Positions 1-9,198 are shown, counted from the first letter of the stretch. The stretch is DNA of 64,000 bases from Armatimonadia bacterium (GCA_039679385.1 JBDKVB010000157.1:34715-98714); one strand, 5' to 3'. Program-made: numbers and translations. Notes: generated by a model not told the origin, from the sequence alone.

Positions 1-69
1 GCAGGCCTGCCCCCAGCTCACTCGTTGCTCCCACGAGGTGGGTCCTTTGTCCTCGTCGTGCTGACTCAT

Positions 70-120
70 GGCAGTCTCCAGACTGCCCTAAGTACCTGAC
101 ACATGCTGTCAGGTGCTTAG
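70..120. other. two adjacent strong hairpins
   Basis: Two inverted repeats abut. The first, 70-87, pairs GGCAGTCT with AGACTGCC. The second, 88-120, is a 14-bp stem (one G-U pair) around a 5-nt loop at 102-106. No T-run follows on either strand, so this is structured intergenic DNA rather than a clear terminator. Role unknown. Confidence 0.5.
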
Positions 121-129
121 CTCAGGTTA

Positions 130-155
130 GCGTGCCGCGAACACTCGCGGCACGC
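130..155 (-). terminator. hairpin downstream of the arabinofuranosidase gene
   Basis: A perfect 10-bp stem (GCGTGCCGCG and its complement) with a 6-nt loop lies 6 nt past the stop codon of the minus-strand GH51 gene. There is no strong T-tract, so it may be a weak terminator or an mRNA 3'-end stabiliser. Confidence 0.5.
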
Positions 156-160
156 AGGCC

Positions 161-2722
161 CTACTCCGCCCGTGCCTGGAACTCCAGCACGGTCGCTGAA
201 TGGGCCGGGAAGGTGTAGGCCATGGCGTCGCGCAGGCTAAGGCTGCGGCTCTGCAGACGGACCCGGTCCGGCGCTTCCGGCGTGTTGGCGGCCTCCGGGG
301 TCTGGCCGTTGAGCGTGATGACCTTGACCGAGTCCGTGGACGCAAATCCGGACAGGTTCAGCGTGGCGCGAACGTCGTCTCCCGGCAGCCGGTTCAGTAC
401 AGCTATATAGAGCGTCTTGCGGTCGGCGGAGAGGCTTGCCACAGCGTCCAGGGCCGTCAGATTGGCAGAGCCCGCGAAGCTGTAGGTCGGAGCTTCGACC
501 GCCACGGGAACGCCAAGGGTGCCGGAGTGATTGGTGTACAGGTCAAAGGCCTGGTGAGTCGGCGTGCGAACCGTGGCCGTCGGCGTCACCTGCGTCGCGC
601 CGAGCACATTGATCAGGAGCGCCAGGTTTGCCATGGGAACCTTCGGCCCCAGGCGGTTGAGAGCGTTGAACACGCCGCAGGCGTACAGGCCGTCTCGGAG
701 CGAGTAGGGAGCCCCGCCGTGGGTGATGTTCCACTCGTCAAAGGCGATGGGCAGGTCCTTGCCCGAAGCGTCCCGGGCGATCTGGAAGGTGTCGGCCAGC
801 ATCCGCTCAATGGACACCGGGGTTGCGAGGGCCAGGGAGTAGGCCAGGACCGTGTCGGTGGCTGCCGGTATGTCGGCATAGTGATGGACGGAGAGCCAGT
901 CATAGGTCTGCGCGGCGATCCGGCAGGCCTCGCGGTTCCAGCCGTTGTAGGCTTCGGTCTGAACGCCGTCGCCGATGAGCTTGATGGACGGGTCGACGCC
1001 ACGCATGGCTCGGGCGAACTCCACGGACTTGATGCCGTAGTTCGTCGCGGTCAGGTGCCCGTGCTGCCAGTCGCCCCACATCTCGTTTCCGACGCCCCAG
1101 ATGGTGATCCCGTAGGGCTGCGGGTGACCGTTGGCGGCTCGAACCTTGCCCCAGCCGGACTGCGCGGAGCCGTTGCAGTACTCGACCCAGGCGGCCGCCT
1201 CCGTGGCCTGCCCCTCGCCGCAGTTGACGCAGATGTAGGGCTCGGTGTCCACGAGTTGGCACAGGCGCAGGAACTCGTCTGTGCCCATGTCGTTCCACTC
1301 CCACTGGTTCCAGGCACGGTTCCAGCGTGGTGGTCGTCGGTCACGCTCGCCGAGGCCGTCGCGCCAGTCATACTGCGAGACGAAGTTGCCGCCTGGCCAG
1401 CGCAGGACAGGTGGCTTGATCTCGCGGATCGCCTGGAGGACATCGGCCCGGAAGCCATCGACATTGTCCGCCGGCATCAGCGACACCGCACCCAGCCAGA
1501 GCTTGCCTGCGCCTTCGCCGGTGATCGCAAAGCTCGCCTCAGTCTCCCCCGGCAGCGGCGCAAGGGTTACCTCCGAGACCGTCCACTTGGGCTCGATAGT
1601 GATCGACTGCAGGGGAGAGAGCGGCTTGCCGTCGCTCAAGAAGCCAAGGCTGACGGGCTTGGTCAGACCCTCCTGGCGGGCAACGAGTCTGACCTTGTAC
1701 GCGACGCCGCCGCGCAGCTTCAGCTTGGGCTGGAGGATGCCGAACTTGCTGTCCGCCGCGGTCGCTGTGATGCGCTGCGACTGGCTCGGGCAGTAGTACT
1801 CGACGTTGTCGCGGGAGTAGCTGACGCCCGGTGAGGCCGCGAAGGGCTGCCAGCCCTCGACGACACCTTCGGCGCCGACCTTGCCGGTGAACTTACGGTT
1901 GGTGAGGACCTCGGCCCACAGGCCGCCGTCGATGCAGCGTCCCAGGTGCTCGATGAAGTGACCATGGCGCATGGGGTCAAGCGGCCAGGTCGGCTTCGAG
2001 CAGTCAACCCGCACAGTGGCCGTCGGAGTGGGCGACTGAACCGCGGGCCTGCTCTCGACCTTGAGGTAGTCCAGGTCGGCAACCACGGCCGGGCCGTCGC
2101 CAAAGGTCTTGCCCATGAAGCCGACGTACCGCGCCGGCCAAGCCGACTCCCAGGAGCCGAGAGATACCCAGGGAGCCTGGTCGCTGCGTCGCAGGCTCAT
2201 GGCGTAGCTGCGGCCCGTCTTGGTGATGCGCAGGAATACGTCACGGGCGTCGCCCTTGTCCACAAGGAATCTGGGCTGCCCGGTGGGCTCGCACCAGATC
2301 TCCGGCTTGTCCTTCGGGTTGCCCAGGGCCGGCGCGTAGAAGGGTCCCCAGGCCAGGACGAAGCGACGCGAGAAGCCAACGATCAGCCCGAGGTGGAAGT
2401 TGCTGTCCGGCCCGTGCGAGACGACGCGAAGGTGCGTCTCGACGGTGAAGTCCCCCTGCGGGGCTGCGGTGAGAAGCAGCGGCGCTTTGTCGGCCTCCCG
2501 GGCGTTCCAGTGATTGAAGCCGTCCTTGGACTGTGGCAGCGTGATGCGCAGACTGCCGGGTGAGTCCTTCAGGGAGTACGTCGGACCGGCCTTCGGGACA
2601 AACCACTCCCAGCGCGGGTTCAACGTGGGCCCGTCGAAACCGTCGTCGAAGTCAGCCTGGCACCATGCCGGACTGGTTAGGAGAGTCATGAGTAGCACCA
2701 TCCGGGTGATCGTCGCTTTCAT
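161..2722 (-). CDS. secreted alpha-L-arabinofuranosidase, GH51
   Basis: Predicted exo-acting enzyme that releases arabinofuranose from plant-type polysaccharides. The start at 2722 is chosen because AGGAGG lies about 7 nt upstream and a signal peptide (residues 1-23, ending WCQA) follows at once; an upstream in-frame start would bury it. Residues about 24-225 look like a concanavalin/LamG-type binding domain (DDGFDGPTLNPRWEW). From about 238 on the GH51 fold is clear (HGHFIEHLGRCIDGGLW). The acid/base Glu is E547 in WGVGNEMWG and the nucleophile E663 in FDEWN. At 853 aa it is longer than a bare GH51 because of the N-terminal domain. The gene lies 23 nt after the RING-like gene on the same strand, probably in one operon. 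Confidence 0.9.
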   Translation of the reverse strand: MKATITRMVLLMTLLTSPAWCQADFDDGFDGPTLNPRWEWFVPKAGPTYSLKDSPGSLRITLPQSKDGFNHWNAREADKAPLLLTAAPQGDFTVETHLRVVSHGPDSNFHLGLIVGFSRRFVLAWGPFYAPALGNPKDKPEIWCEPTGQPRFLVDKGDARDVFLRITKTGRSYAMSLRRSDQAPWVSLGSWESAWPARYVGFMGKTFGDGPAVVADLDYLKVESRPAVQSPTPTATVRVDCSKPTWPLDPMRHGHFIEHLGRCIDGGLWAEVLTNRKFTGKVGAEGVVEGWQPFAASPGVSYSRDNVEYYCPSQSQRITATAADSKFGILQPKLKLRGGVAYKVRLVARQEGLTKPVSLGFLSDGKPLSPLQSITIEPKWTVSEVTLAPLPGETEASFAITGEGAGKLWLGAVSLMPADNVDGFRADVLQAIREIKPPVLRWPGGNFVSQYDWRDGLGERDRRPPRWNRAWNQWEWNDMGTDEFLRLCQLVDTEPYICVNCGEGQATEAAAWVEYCNGSAQSGWGKVRAANGHPQPYGITIWGVGNEMWGDWQHGHLTATNYGIKSVEFARAMRGVDPSIKLIGDGVQTEAYNGWNREACRIAAQTYDWLSVHHYADIPAATDTVLAYSLALATPVSIERMLADTFQIARDASGKDLPIAFDEWNITHGGAPYSLRDGLYACGVFNALNRLGPKVPMANLALLINVLGATQVTPTATVRTPTHQAFDLYTNHSGTLGVPVAVEAPTYSFAGSANLTALDAVASLSADRKTLYIAVLNRLPGDDVRATLNLSGFASTDSVKVITLNGQTPEAANTPEAPDRVRLQSRSLSLRDAMAYTFPAHSATVLEFQARAE

Positions 2723-2745
2723 ATGGGGCCTCCTGAGTCGGACTG

Positions 2746-3261
2746 CTATCGCTGAGGCGCCTGGCGGCAGCCGTAGGTCGTGCAGCCACCGTTCTCGCGC
2801 CAGCAATCAGTATGATGGGGTATCCCGCAGGCAGGGCAGACGAAACGCGGCTCTCCCTCGCGCAGCGGTGACTGACAGTATGGGCAGACTGGCTGACCGT
2901 TGTTCGCGGTGTGCCCCTCGTCGGGCGTGCCGCTCGCGGTCATGACGCTGCGGTCGATAGCCTCGACCTGCGGGTGCTCGCGACGCCATCGTTTCCTGCG
3001 TCGACGGTCCTCAAGCCAGTCGCCAAGAGGAAGGTAGGCGAGGAAGAGCAGGCCGCTGAGGCACACGACCCCCAGGGAGGCAATCACAACGGTGCTCCAG
3101 TTGACCTGCGCCATCCACTCGAAGAAACTCCGCAGCGCAGCCGCTACGGTGTTCAGGACGACGAGGACCAGCCACAGCGTGAGCAGGCAGCCGCATCCCG
3201 GATTCTGGTTCTGTGTCTCCCCCCGACGGGGAGAGATGAACCTACGCCTTCGTCCCCGCAT
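2746..3261 (-). CDS. membrane protein with C-terminal RING-like zinc-binding domain
   Basis: A 171-residue protein with two hydrophobic segments (about 24-45 and 57-80), a basic stretch (RRRRKRWRRE), and a C-terminal Cys/His cluster: CPYC, then CPACGIPHHTDCW, then a distal Cys pair. This spacing resembles prokaryotic RING-finger-like domains. Two membrane segments would leave the zinc module on the same side as the N-terminus. It precedes the GH51 gene on the same strand. No enzymatic function can be assigned; RING-like folds in bacteria are mostly uncharacterised. The start codon at 3261 is the first in frame, and the esterase gene diverges 87 bp away. Confidence 0.7.
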   Translation of the reverse strand: MRGRRRRFISPRRGETQNQNPGCGCLLTLWLVLVVLNTVAAALRSFFEWMAQVNWSTVVIASLGVVCLSGLLFLAYLPLGDWLEDRRRRKRWRREHPQVEAIDRSVMTASGTPDEGHTANNGQPVCPYCQSPLREGEPRFVCPACGIPHHTDCWRENGGCTTYGCRQAPQR

Positions 3262-3348
3262 GTAAGCTCAGTTCCCCGGCGCGCTCGACAATCCTGCGAG
3301 GAGTGCAGCCGACCGCCGCCGAATAGGGTGCCTCAGGAGGCGATCAAG

Positions 3349-4383
3349 ATGGCCAAGCGTAACTTCTCGATGGTGGAGTACTTCAACCGAATTGCGAAAG
3401 ACTGGGAGCCGCTTCTGACCTTCAAGGGCACAACGGAAGCCGACTTCGAGGAATGGCAGGCGAAGGCCAGTGAGAAGTTCTTCGAGTTGCTGGGCGACTT
3501 CCCGCAGCCGGTGCCGCTCGAGCCGGAGGTGATCTTCAGCATCGAGGACAACGGGCTGATCCGCGAACGCGTCGTGTTCGACTCGGAGGAGTTCATGTCG
3601 GTGCCCTGCACCGTCCTCCGCCCAGTGGATATGCCGGCGGACAAGAGCGGTGCGGCCATCGTCTGCAGCCACGGGCATGGTCCCTATGGCAAGGACCCGG
3701 TCGCCGGGAACGCCACCACCCCGGACAAGGCCGCCAGTATCGCCCAGCACAAGTACAACTATGGTGAGCTGATGGCCAGGGCCGGCTACGTGACGCTCAG
3801 TCCAGACCTGCGGGTGTTTGGTGAGCGCGGCGATGGCGGCAATCCCTACCCCGGTCGCGACAAGTGCAACGTCCATTTCATCCGCGGAGCGGTCCTGGGC
3901 CTCTACACCCTCACCCTCAACATCTGGGACATCAAGTGCTGCGTCGACTACCTGGAGACGCGGCCCGAGGTGAACCCGGAGCGCATCGGGATGATGGGAC
4001 TGTCGCAGGGCGGGACGATGACCACCTTCGCGACGGCGGCCGAACCGCGTCTGCAGTGCGCCGACATCATCGGATACCTGAACCCCTGGGAGCGCTTCGG
4101 GATCAACCGTGCGAACTTCTGCGGCTCGCAGATCGTGCCGGAGATCTTCCGGTACTTCGACACCCACGACATCGCCGGTCTGATCGCACCGCGTCCGCTG
4201 TTGGTCGAGATGGGCGTGCATGACACCTGCTTCTACATAGAAGACCAACTGGTTAGCTACGAGCGCCTGCGCAAGATCTACGAAGCCGCCGGTGTGGGAG
4301 AGGACCTCTGGGCCGACATGCACCCCGGCGAGCATGGCTTCGCCGCCAACAAGGCCTACGAGTTCTTTGGGAAGTACCTGTGA
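3349..4383 (+). CDS. alpha/beta hydrolase, acetyl-esterase or dienelactone-hydrolase type
   Basis: A 344-residue protein with no signal peptide, so cytoplasmic. The start at 3349 is set by AGGAGG 7 nt upstream. Nucleophile elbow GLSQGG gives Ser219; the probable catalytic acid is D292 in EMGVHD and the probable base H329 in PGEHG. The segment IVCSHGHGPYG probably forms the oxyanion-hole region. The family resembles acetyl-xylan-esterase-like hydrolases, which would fit the neighbouring arabinofuranosidase in hemicellulose use, but the substrate is not determined by sequence. A decayed copy of its last 193 nt lies at 4946-5138. Confidence 0.8.
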   Translation: MAKRNFSMVEYFNRIAKDWEPLLTFKGTTEADFEEWQAKASEKFFELLGDFPQPVPLEPEVIFSIEDNGLIRERVVFDSEEFMSVPCTVLRPVDMPADKSGAAIVCSHGHGPYGKDPVAGNATTPDKAASIAQHKYNYGELMARAGYVTLSPDLRVFGERGDGGNPYPGRDKCNVHFIRGAVLGLYTLTLNIWDIKCCVDYLETRPEVNPERIGMMGLSQGGTMTTFATAAEPRLQCADIIGYLNPWERFGINRANFCGSQIVPEIFRYFDTHDIAGLIAPRPLLVEMGVHDTCFYIEDQLVSYERLRKIYEAAGVGEDLWADMHPGEHGFAANKAYEFFGKYL

Positions 4384-4507
4384 GGCCCCTTTGAGTCGAG
4401 CCTTGCAGATGGTGTGCCGGATGCATCTGAGCGGGAGGGACAGTACAGAGCCGTTCATACGCCGTCAACTGTAATCAGGACGTGGTTACGCCGAAGGAGG
4501 AAGAGCG

Positions 4508-4936
4508 ATGGTCAGGGAAGCCACCTTGCCTCGCGCGTGGTTGGTGCCCTTCCTGGTTTTTGTTGTCGTCAGCCTCGGCGAGAGCGTCGTCTGCTCGGTC
4601 AATGCGAAGGCCATGGATTACCTCCGGTCGCCGGTCAGGCTGGTCTACGGGCTATTGGTCCTTGCTGCACTCGTCTGGCTGGTGGCCATCTCGGCCCAGG
4701 ACGCTACTCCCAAGAGAGCCTTCTGGTACGGTCTTGCCACAGGCACTATGGGTGTGGCGGCGATGTTGGTCGTCGATGTGCCCTATGCCAACAGTATCTA
4801 CCACGCTGCTCACGCTACTCCTGTCTGGGGATTCTCTGCACTCGCACGGCTGTCTTTGGGGGCCGTGGCCGCGGGGCTGGTGTTGGGGGGCCTGGTGGCC
4901 GCCGCCGTGCGACTGGTGCAGGGGAGGCAGGGATAG
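4508..4936 (+). CDS. small integral membrane protein, unknown function
   Basis: A 142-residue hydrophobic protein with a good ribosome site (AAGGAGG about 7 nt before the ATG). About four membrane spans are visible: residues about 9-30, 45-62, 73-92 and 110-135. Not recognised as a known family. It sits between the esterase gene and the truncated duplicate of the esterase 3' end, which begins 9 nt after its stop codon. It may therefore have been placed by the same rearrangement that removed most of the second esterase copy. Confidence 0.6.
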   Translation: MVREATLPRAWLVPFLVFVVVSLGESVVCSVNAKAMDYLRSPVRLVYGLLVLAALVWLVAISAQDATPKRAFWYGLATGTMGVAAMLVVDVPYANSIYHAAHATPVWGFSALARLSLGAVAAGLVLGGLVAAAVRLVQGRQG

Positions 4937-4945
4937 ACCTGCACT

Positions 4946-5138
4946 GCGTCCACTGCTGGTCGAGATGGGCGTGCACAGCACCTGCTTCTACATAGAGGAC
5001 CAATTGGTCAGCTACGAGCGCCTGCGCAAGATCTACGAAGCCGCCGGTGTAGGTGAGGACCTCTGGGCCGACATAGACCCCGGCGAGCACGGCTCCGCCG
5101 CCAACAAGGCCTACGAGTTCTTCGGGAAGTATCTGTAG
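4946..5138 (+). pseudogene. 3' remnant of a second esterase gene
   Basis: The 193 nt align without gaps to 4191-4383, the end of the intact esterase, at a constant offset of 755, with about 18 mismatches by eye. In the matching frame 4 residues differ, against about 11 codons changed silently. This suggests the copy was selected as a protein before truncation. One replacement changes the probable catalytic Asp (EMGVHD to EMGVHS). There is no start codon or ribosome site of its own. Confidence 0.85.
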
Positions 5139-5285
5139 ACGCGGAACACAAGGCCCGAAGGGCAACCAGGATAGCCCTTCCGCGGGCCCGGGGCACAGAC
5201 CCGGACCCCATCCCTGGGCGGTGCCTGGCCGTGCTGTGGCGCCTACGGGGTGACAGGGCGAAGCCTGCCAGGAGGCGGAGCGAAG

Positions 5286-6137
5286 ATGGCGATTCCCGCC
5301 CTCGACGATCTGCGATTGCCCGCTCATTTCGAGCTTCGTTCGGCCAAGCGAGACAACACAGGAGAGACAAACGAGGTCTTCTCCTGCCGTGTCCGCTGGC
5401 AAGGCCGTGAGATCAGTTGCCATCTGAAGGTTGCGCGCCAGGAGGGCGACTGCCTTGGCAACGAGGCGGCCGTCCTGAGGCAGCTAGAGACCTCCCCGAT
5501 TCCCGTTCCCGCAGTCATCTGGTATCACGAGGGCCCGCCGGCTCTGCTGATCGTCGAAACCATACCTGGTCACATCATCTGGGATTACATTGACCCGCGC
5601 CGGCCGCACTGCGATACGCATCACCTGGCAGGCTACCTCCGTTCCTACGGCCAGTGTCTGGCTCAGATACACGAGCTGCCCCTCGCCTGGCCCGACCAGA
5701 AGCGGAGACGCCTGGAGAGCCTCGCTGATGAGCAGGACGTGAGTGACCCAGCCTCTGACGAACTGGTGGCGTGGCTCGGCCAGAATGCACCCCGGCGGCG
5801 CGAGGAGGTCTTCGTGCACGGCGACTTCAACACCGCCAGCGTCCTCTTCAGAGGTGGCAGGCTGACCGGCGTGATCGACTGGGAGTTCGCGGGACGCGGC
5901 TGGCGTGAGTATGATCTGGCGTGGACCCTTCGGGCCCGCACGACCTTTCTCAATACACCAGCGGAGCACGAGGCAATAATCGAGGGCTACTGCGGCGCCT
6001 CGCACTACGACCCCGTCGCCCTGCGGTGGTGTGAAGTACTCAACTACCTGCACTTTGCGCACTGGTGCCGCGAGAGTGAGCCAGACTACACAGCCTTCGC
6101 CCTAGCCAGGGCCGGGGCCACGGCCGCCTCGGGATGA
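5286..6137 (+). CDS. aminoglycoside phosphotransferase-family kinase
   Basis: A 283-residue protein-kinase-like-fold phosphotransferase (APH family). The ATG at 5286 has GGAGG about 9 nt upstream. The catalytic loop is VHGDFNTASVLF, with HGD and the downstream Asn, followed by the metal-binding IDWEFAG. The Lys in HLKVARQEG and Glu in GNEAAVLRQL fit the ATP-binding lobe. Family members phosphorylate aminoglycosides, choline, homoserine and many small hydroxylated metabolites, so substrate and any resistance role cannot be read from the sequence. It is monocistronic between the esterase remnant and the histidine kinase. Confidence 0.8.
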   Translation: MAIPALDDLRLPAHFELRSAKRDNTGETNEVFSCRVRWQGREISCHLKVARQEGDCLGNEAAVLRQLETSPIPVPAVIWYHEGPPALLIVETIPGHIIWDYIDPRRPHCDTHHLAGYLRSYGQCLAQIHELPLAWPDQKRRRLESLADEQDVSDPASDELVAWLGQNAPRRREEVFVHGDFNTASVLFRGGRLTGVIDWEFAGRGWREYDLAWTLRARTTFLNTPAEHEAIIEGYCGASHYDPVALRWCEVLNYLHFAHWCRESEPDYTAFALARAGATAASG

Positions 6138-6322
6138 CGGGAGCCACTGCAGCGCATCTACCGGGCGGCTGGGGCTGAGGAACATGATCGCAGGGGTCGA
6201 GTGCATGGCACCGGCCCCTGGGTGATTCTTGGCGTCGTGGGAGGAGTGGTTCCAGAGCATAACTACAGGTTCAGTCTACAATACACCCATGAAAGGTGCG
6301 GCAAGCTTCGTTGTTTTGGATC

Positions 6323-6351
6323 TTGTATTCTGAATATGGATTCACTATGAT
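6323..6351 (+). promoter_or_regulatory. candidate sigma-70 promoter for the histidine kinase
   Basis: TTGTAT, a 17-nt spacer and TATGAT lie about 70 nt upstream of the kinase start, in a locally AT-rich patch that stands out from the GC-rich surroundings. The -35 box is weak. Confidence 0.4.
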
Positions 6352-6419
6352 AGACGCGCGCGGTGAGCCAGGACCTTGTCCGCACAGCGAGGCGCACTCT
6401 CGGGGAGGGGCGCAGCTCC

Positions 6420-8057
6420 ATGGACGATCCACGCCGCAGCTTCGAGTTCCGCCTCCTGGATCAGGCAGACAAGATCCGCATCATCATCGTGGGCTTCTTC
6501 CTCGTGGTGCTGTACACCGCACCGCCAGAGCAGGGCATCCGCACCAGCCTTGCGGCAAGTGTGATGGCCTTCGCGGCCATCTATGCCCTCTTCGCCAGGT
6601 TTGTGGTGAACTGGCAGTCGATCCGCCGCGAGGGGCAAGTTCACCTGATGGCCGGCTTCCTGGTCATCGCCGATGTTCTGTTTATGAGTGTCTTCCTCTG
6701 GGCGATGGACGGCGCCTTCACCTCGATGTCCGTCCTCCTGCTCACTGATGTCGTATTCGCGGCGGCCTTCTTCAGCGGCATTGAACTGGTGGCCGTGGTC
6801 GGGATCGTCTGCAATGCCTATGTTGTGCTGGTGGCCTCGAGGCCGGGCCCGGACCTGATATGGTCCATGATGGCGGGCGTCGGGGCGATCGTGGTCGTGG
6901 CCTGGCTGGCCTACGCGCTGTCCGAGGTTGCTCGACGTGAGCAGGCTACCTCCGACCGGATCGTTAAGTACCTTACCGAGGGCGTCGTCCTGGTGAGCGA
7001 CCAGGGCGTGATCTCGGTGGTGAACCCCCGCATCGAGCAGATGCTTGGTGTGCGCTCGCAGGATCTGGTCGGCGCCAGCGTGCATGACCCGGCCAACGCC
7101 GAACGGCTGGCCCCGATTGCGGAGCTGCTGGTCGACCTGCCCGGTCCGGGCCAGACCCATCGCGAGACCAAGGCGCGGGAGGTCCGCCTGGAACAGCCGC
7201 AGCCCCTGGTGATCCAGTGTGTGACGGTCCCGTGCATGACGGAGACAGGCAAGCTGGCTGCCTCCGTGGTGGTATGCAAGGATATCACCGACATGGTGCA
7301 CACGGTTCGGGCACAGGAAGAGGGGCTGGCACTGCTGTCCCACGAGCTCCGGGGCCGCGTCCATGGGTTGCGCGCGAGTGCCGAGGTACTGTCGCGGATG
7401 GTCGACGTGCTCACACCCGAGATGCGCCATGAGATGATCGGGATCCTGGAGAGCGAGACCCGTCGGCTCACGCGCCTGATCGGTCGCCTCCTGGACGCCT
7501 CCTCGATTGAGGACGGGTCGGAGGAGTTCAGTCTTGACTTGGTGGCGGTGGGGCAGATCGCGCGGGACGTGTGCCGCTCGCTGGAGCGGACTGCGCAGGA
7601 GCAGGGGATCGTGCTGACCTGCGAAGTGGCGCCGGAGGTCCCGGTCGTACAGGGCGATACCACGCGGCTGGATCAGGTGCTGCAGAATCTCGCGGAGAAC
7701 GCTCTGCGCTTCACTCCCGCCGGCGGACAGGTGACCGTGGCTGTTGCGCCTGCCGAGGAGGGAGTGCGGGTTTCGGTAGTGGACACAGGCTGCGGCATTC
7801 CCGCCGACCGTGTGGAGGTCATCTTCGAGAAGTTCGTGCATGAAGACGAAGGCAAGCGCGGAGAGGTCGGCGGTGGCCTGGGCCTGGGCCTGCACATCTG
7901 TCGCGAGATCGTGCGGCGGCATGGCGGCCAGATCGGCGTACACAGCGAAGTGGGCAAAGGCTCCGAGTTCTTCTTCACCCTTCCGGCCGCCGAGACGCAC
8001 CGAGCCCTTGGGGCCGAACCAGCGGTGACGATTGCCGAGCCCGCGGGAGAGGACTAA
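6420..8057 (+). CDS. membrane sensor histidine kinase with PAS domain
   Basis: A 545-residue protein. The N-terminal part has about six hydrophobic spans (residues about 18-175). A PAS-like domain (about 185-290) follows, then the dimerisation/phosphoacceptor helix with H308 in LLSHELRG. The ATPase domain has an N box (NLAENALRF), G1 (DTGCGIP) and G2 (GLGLGLHICREI). The ATG at 6420 is preferred over an upstream GTG at 6363, which has no ribosome site. No response regulator is adjacent, so it is an orphan kinase and its signal is unknown. Confidence 0.88.
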   Translation: MDDPRRSFEFRLLDQADKIRIIIVGFFLVVLYTAPPEQGIRTSLAASVMAFAAIYALFARFVVNWQSIRREGQVHLMAGFLVIADVLFMSVFLWAMDGAFTSMSVLLLTDVVFAAAFFSGIELVAVVGIVCNAYVVLVASRPGPDLIWSMMAGVGAIVVVAWLAYALSEVARREQATSDRIVKYLTEGVVLVSDQGVISVVNPRIEQMLGVRSQDLVGASVHDPANAERLAPIAELLVDLPGPGQTHRETKAREVRLEQPQPLVIQCVTVPCMTETGKLAASVVVCKDITDMVHTVRAQEEGLALLSHELRGRVHGLRASAEVLSRMVDVLTPEMRHEMIGILESETRRLTRLIGRLLDASSIEDGSEEFSLDLVAVGQIARDVCRSLERTAQEQGIVLTCEVAPEVPVVQGDTTRLDQVLQNLAENALRFTPAGGQVTVAVAPAEEGVRVSVVDTGCGIPADRVEVIFEKFVHEDEGKRGEVGGGLGLGLHICREIVRRHGGQIGVHSEVGKGSEFFFTLPAAETHRALGAEPAVTIAEPAGED

Positions 8058-8116
8058 GGCACAGCACTCCTCACGGCCATCACAGATACGGGCGCAGAAG
8101 CAGAAGAAGCAAAGAG

Positions 8117-8167
8117 AAGGCCCGGCCTCTCTCTCGCAACCGTACAGCGGGAGGAGGACCGGGCCTT
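8117..8167 (-). terminator. terminator between convergent kinase and pta genes
   Basis: The arms AAGGCCCGG and CCGGGCCTT enclose a partly paired inner region. Read on the minus strand the stem is followed by a T/C-rich stretch (CTCTTTGCTTCTTCT), suiting termination of pta. It may also stop the kinase transcript. Confidence 0.6.
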
Positions 8168-8193
8168 GTGGGTTCTAGGGTCGGGAACCTCGG

Positions 8194-9198
8194 CTAGACG
8201 CCCTCACCGGCGCGAAGGGCGGCAATGGCGATGACATTCACGATCTCGTCGGAGCTGGCGCCGCGAGACAGGTCAAGGCCCGGCTTCGCAAGGCCCTGAA
8301 CGAGCGGACCGTAGGCCTCGCCACCGGTCAGACGCTGGACGAGCTTGTAGGCGATGTTGCCCGCGTCGAGGTCGGGGAAGATCAGGGTGTTGGCCGTGCC
8401 CTTGAGGCGGTCGTTCGGAGCCTTTTGAGCGGCGACTTCGGGCACCAGCGCGGCGTCGGCCTGGAGTTCGCCCTCGATGAGCAGGTCCGGGCGCTTGGTC
8501 TGGGCGATCCGGGTGGCCTCGACGACCTTGTCGACGTCGGGGTGCGCGGCGCTGCCCTTGGTGGAGAAGGAGAGCATGGCGACGCGCGGCTCGGCCTCGA
8601 AGTAGAGCTTGCAGCTCTCGGCGCTGCTGATGGCGATGTCGGCCAGTTGCTCGGCGGTCGGCTGCGGGACGACGCCGGGATCGCCGAAGACGAACATGCC
8701 GTCGACGCCCATGTGGCGCTGCGGCGTGGTCATGATGAAGCAACTCGAAACGGTCTTGCAGCCGGGCTTGGTACCCACGATGCGCAGCAGAGGGCGCAGG
8801 ACATCGGCGGTGGAGTGGATGCGACCGGCGACGCTGGCATCAGCCTTGCCAAGGCGCAGAAGCGCGGAGGCACAGAACAGCGGGTCGGCGACTCCCTCAT
8901 AGGCCTCTTCCTCGGTCAGGCCCTTGGCCTTGCGAGCCTCGTAGTAGGCCTCGGCACACTCCTGCCGGACGGCGGTATCCTCCGGGTCGATGATCTCCAC
9001 GGCGGAGAGGTCCAGGTCGAGAGCCTTGGAGCGCGTCTGGACGTACTTGGGCGAGCCGACGAGGACTATCTCAGCGAGCTTAGCGGCACTGGCGCGAGCC
9101 GCGGCCTGGAGAGTGCGATCGCACTCGACCTCAGGCAGGGCGACACGCTTGTGGAAGTTCGCGGCACGTTCGCGGATCGAGGTGATGACGTTTTGCAC
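8194..9198 (-). CDS. pta: phosphate acetyltransferase
   Basis: A 334-residue single-domain phosphotransacetylase (PTA/PTB family), catalysing acetyl-CoA + phosphate to acetyl phosphate + CoA. Matching features are the N-terminal RVALPEVECDRTLQAA, the central GRIHSTADVLRPLL, and the C-terminal segment KGTANTLIFPDLDAGNIAYK, which is diagnostic of the family. It lacks the regulatory N-terminal extension of long Pta proteins. The start codon is GTG at 9198 with AAGGA about 11 nt upstream. No acetate kinase gene is next to it. Acetyl phosphate could also donate phosphate to response regulators; that is inference only. Confidence 0.93.
   Translation of the reverse strand: MQNVITSIRERAANFHKRVALPEVECDRTLQAAARASAAKLAEIVLVGSPKYVQTRSKALDLDLSAVEIIDPEDTAVRQECAEAYYEARKAKGLTEEEAYEGVADPLFCASALLRLGKADASVAGRIHSTADVLRPLLRIVGTKPGCKTVSSCFIMTTPQRHMGVDGMFVFGDPGVVPQPTAEQLADIAISSAESCKLYFEAEPRVAMLSFSTKGSAAHPDVDKVVEATRIAQTKRPDLLIEGELQADAALVPEVAAQKAPNDRLKGTANTLIFPDLDAGNIAYKLVQRLTGGEAYGPLVQGLAKPGLDLSRGASSDEIVNVIAIAALRAGEGV

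Noticed and set aside
3268..4458. Long open frame on the minus strand opposite the esterase gene
   Set aside because: GC-rich antisense shadow; it lacks a ribosome site and family motifs, while the plus strand has a full catalytic triad.
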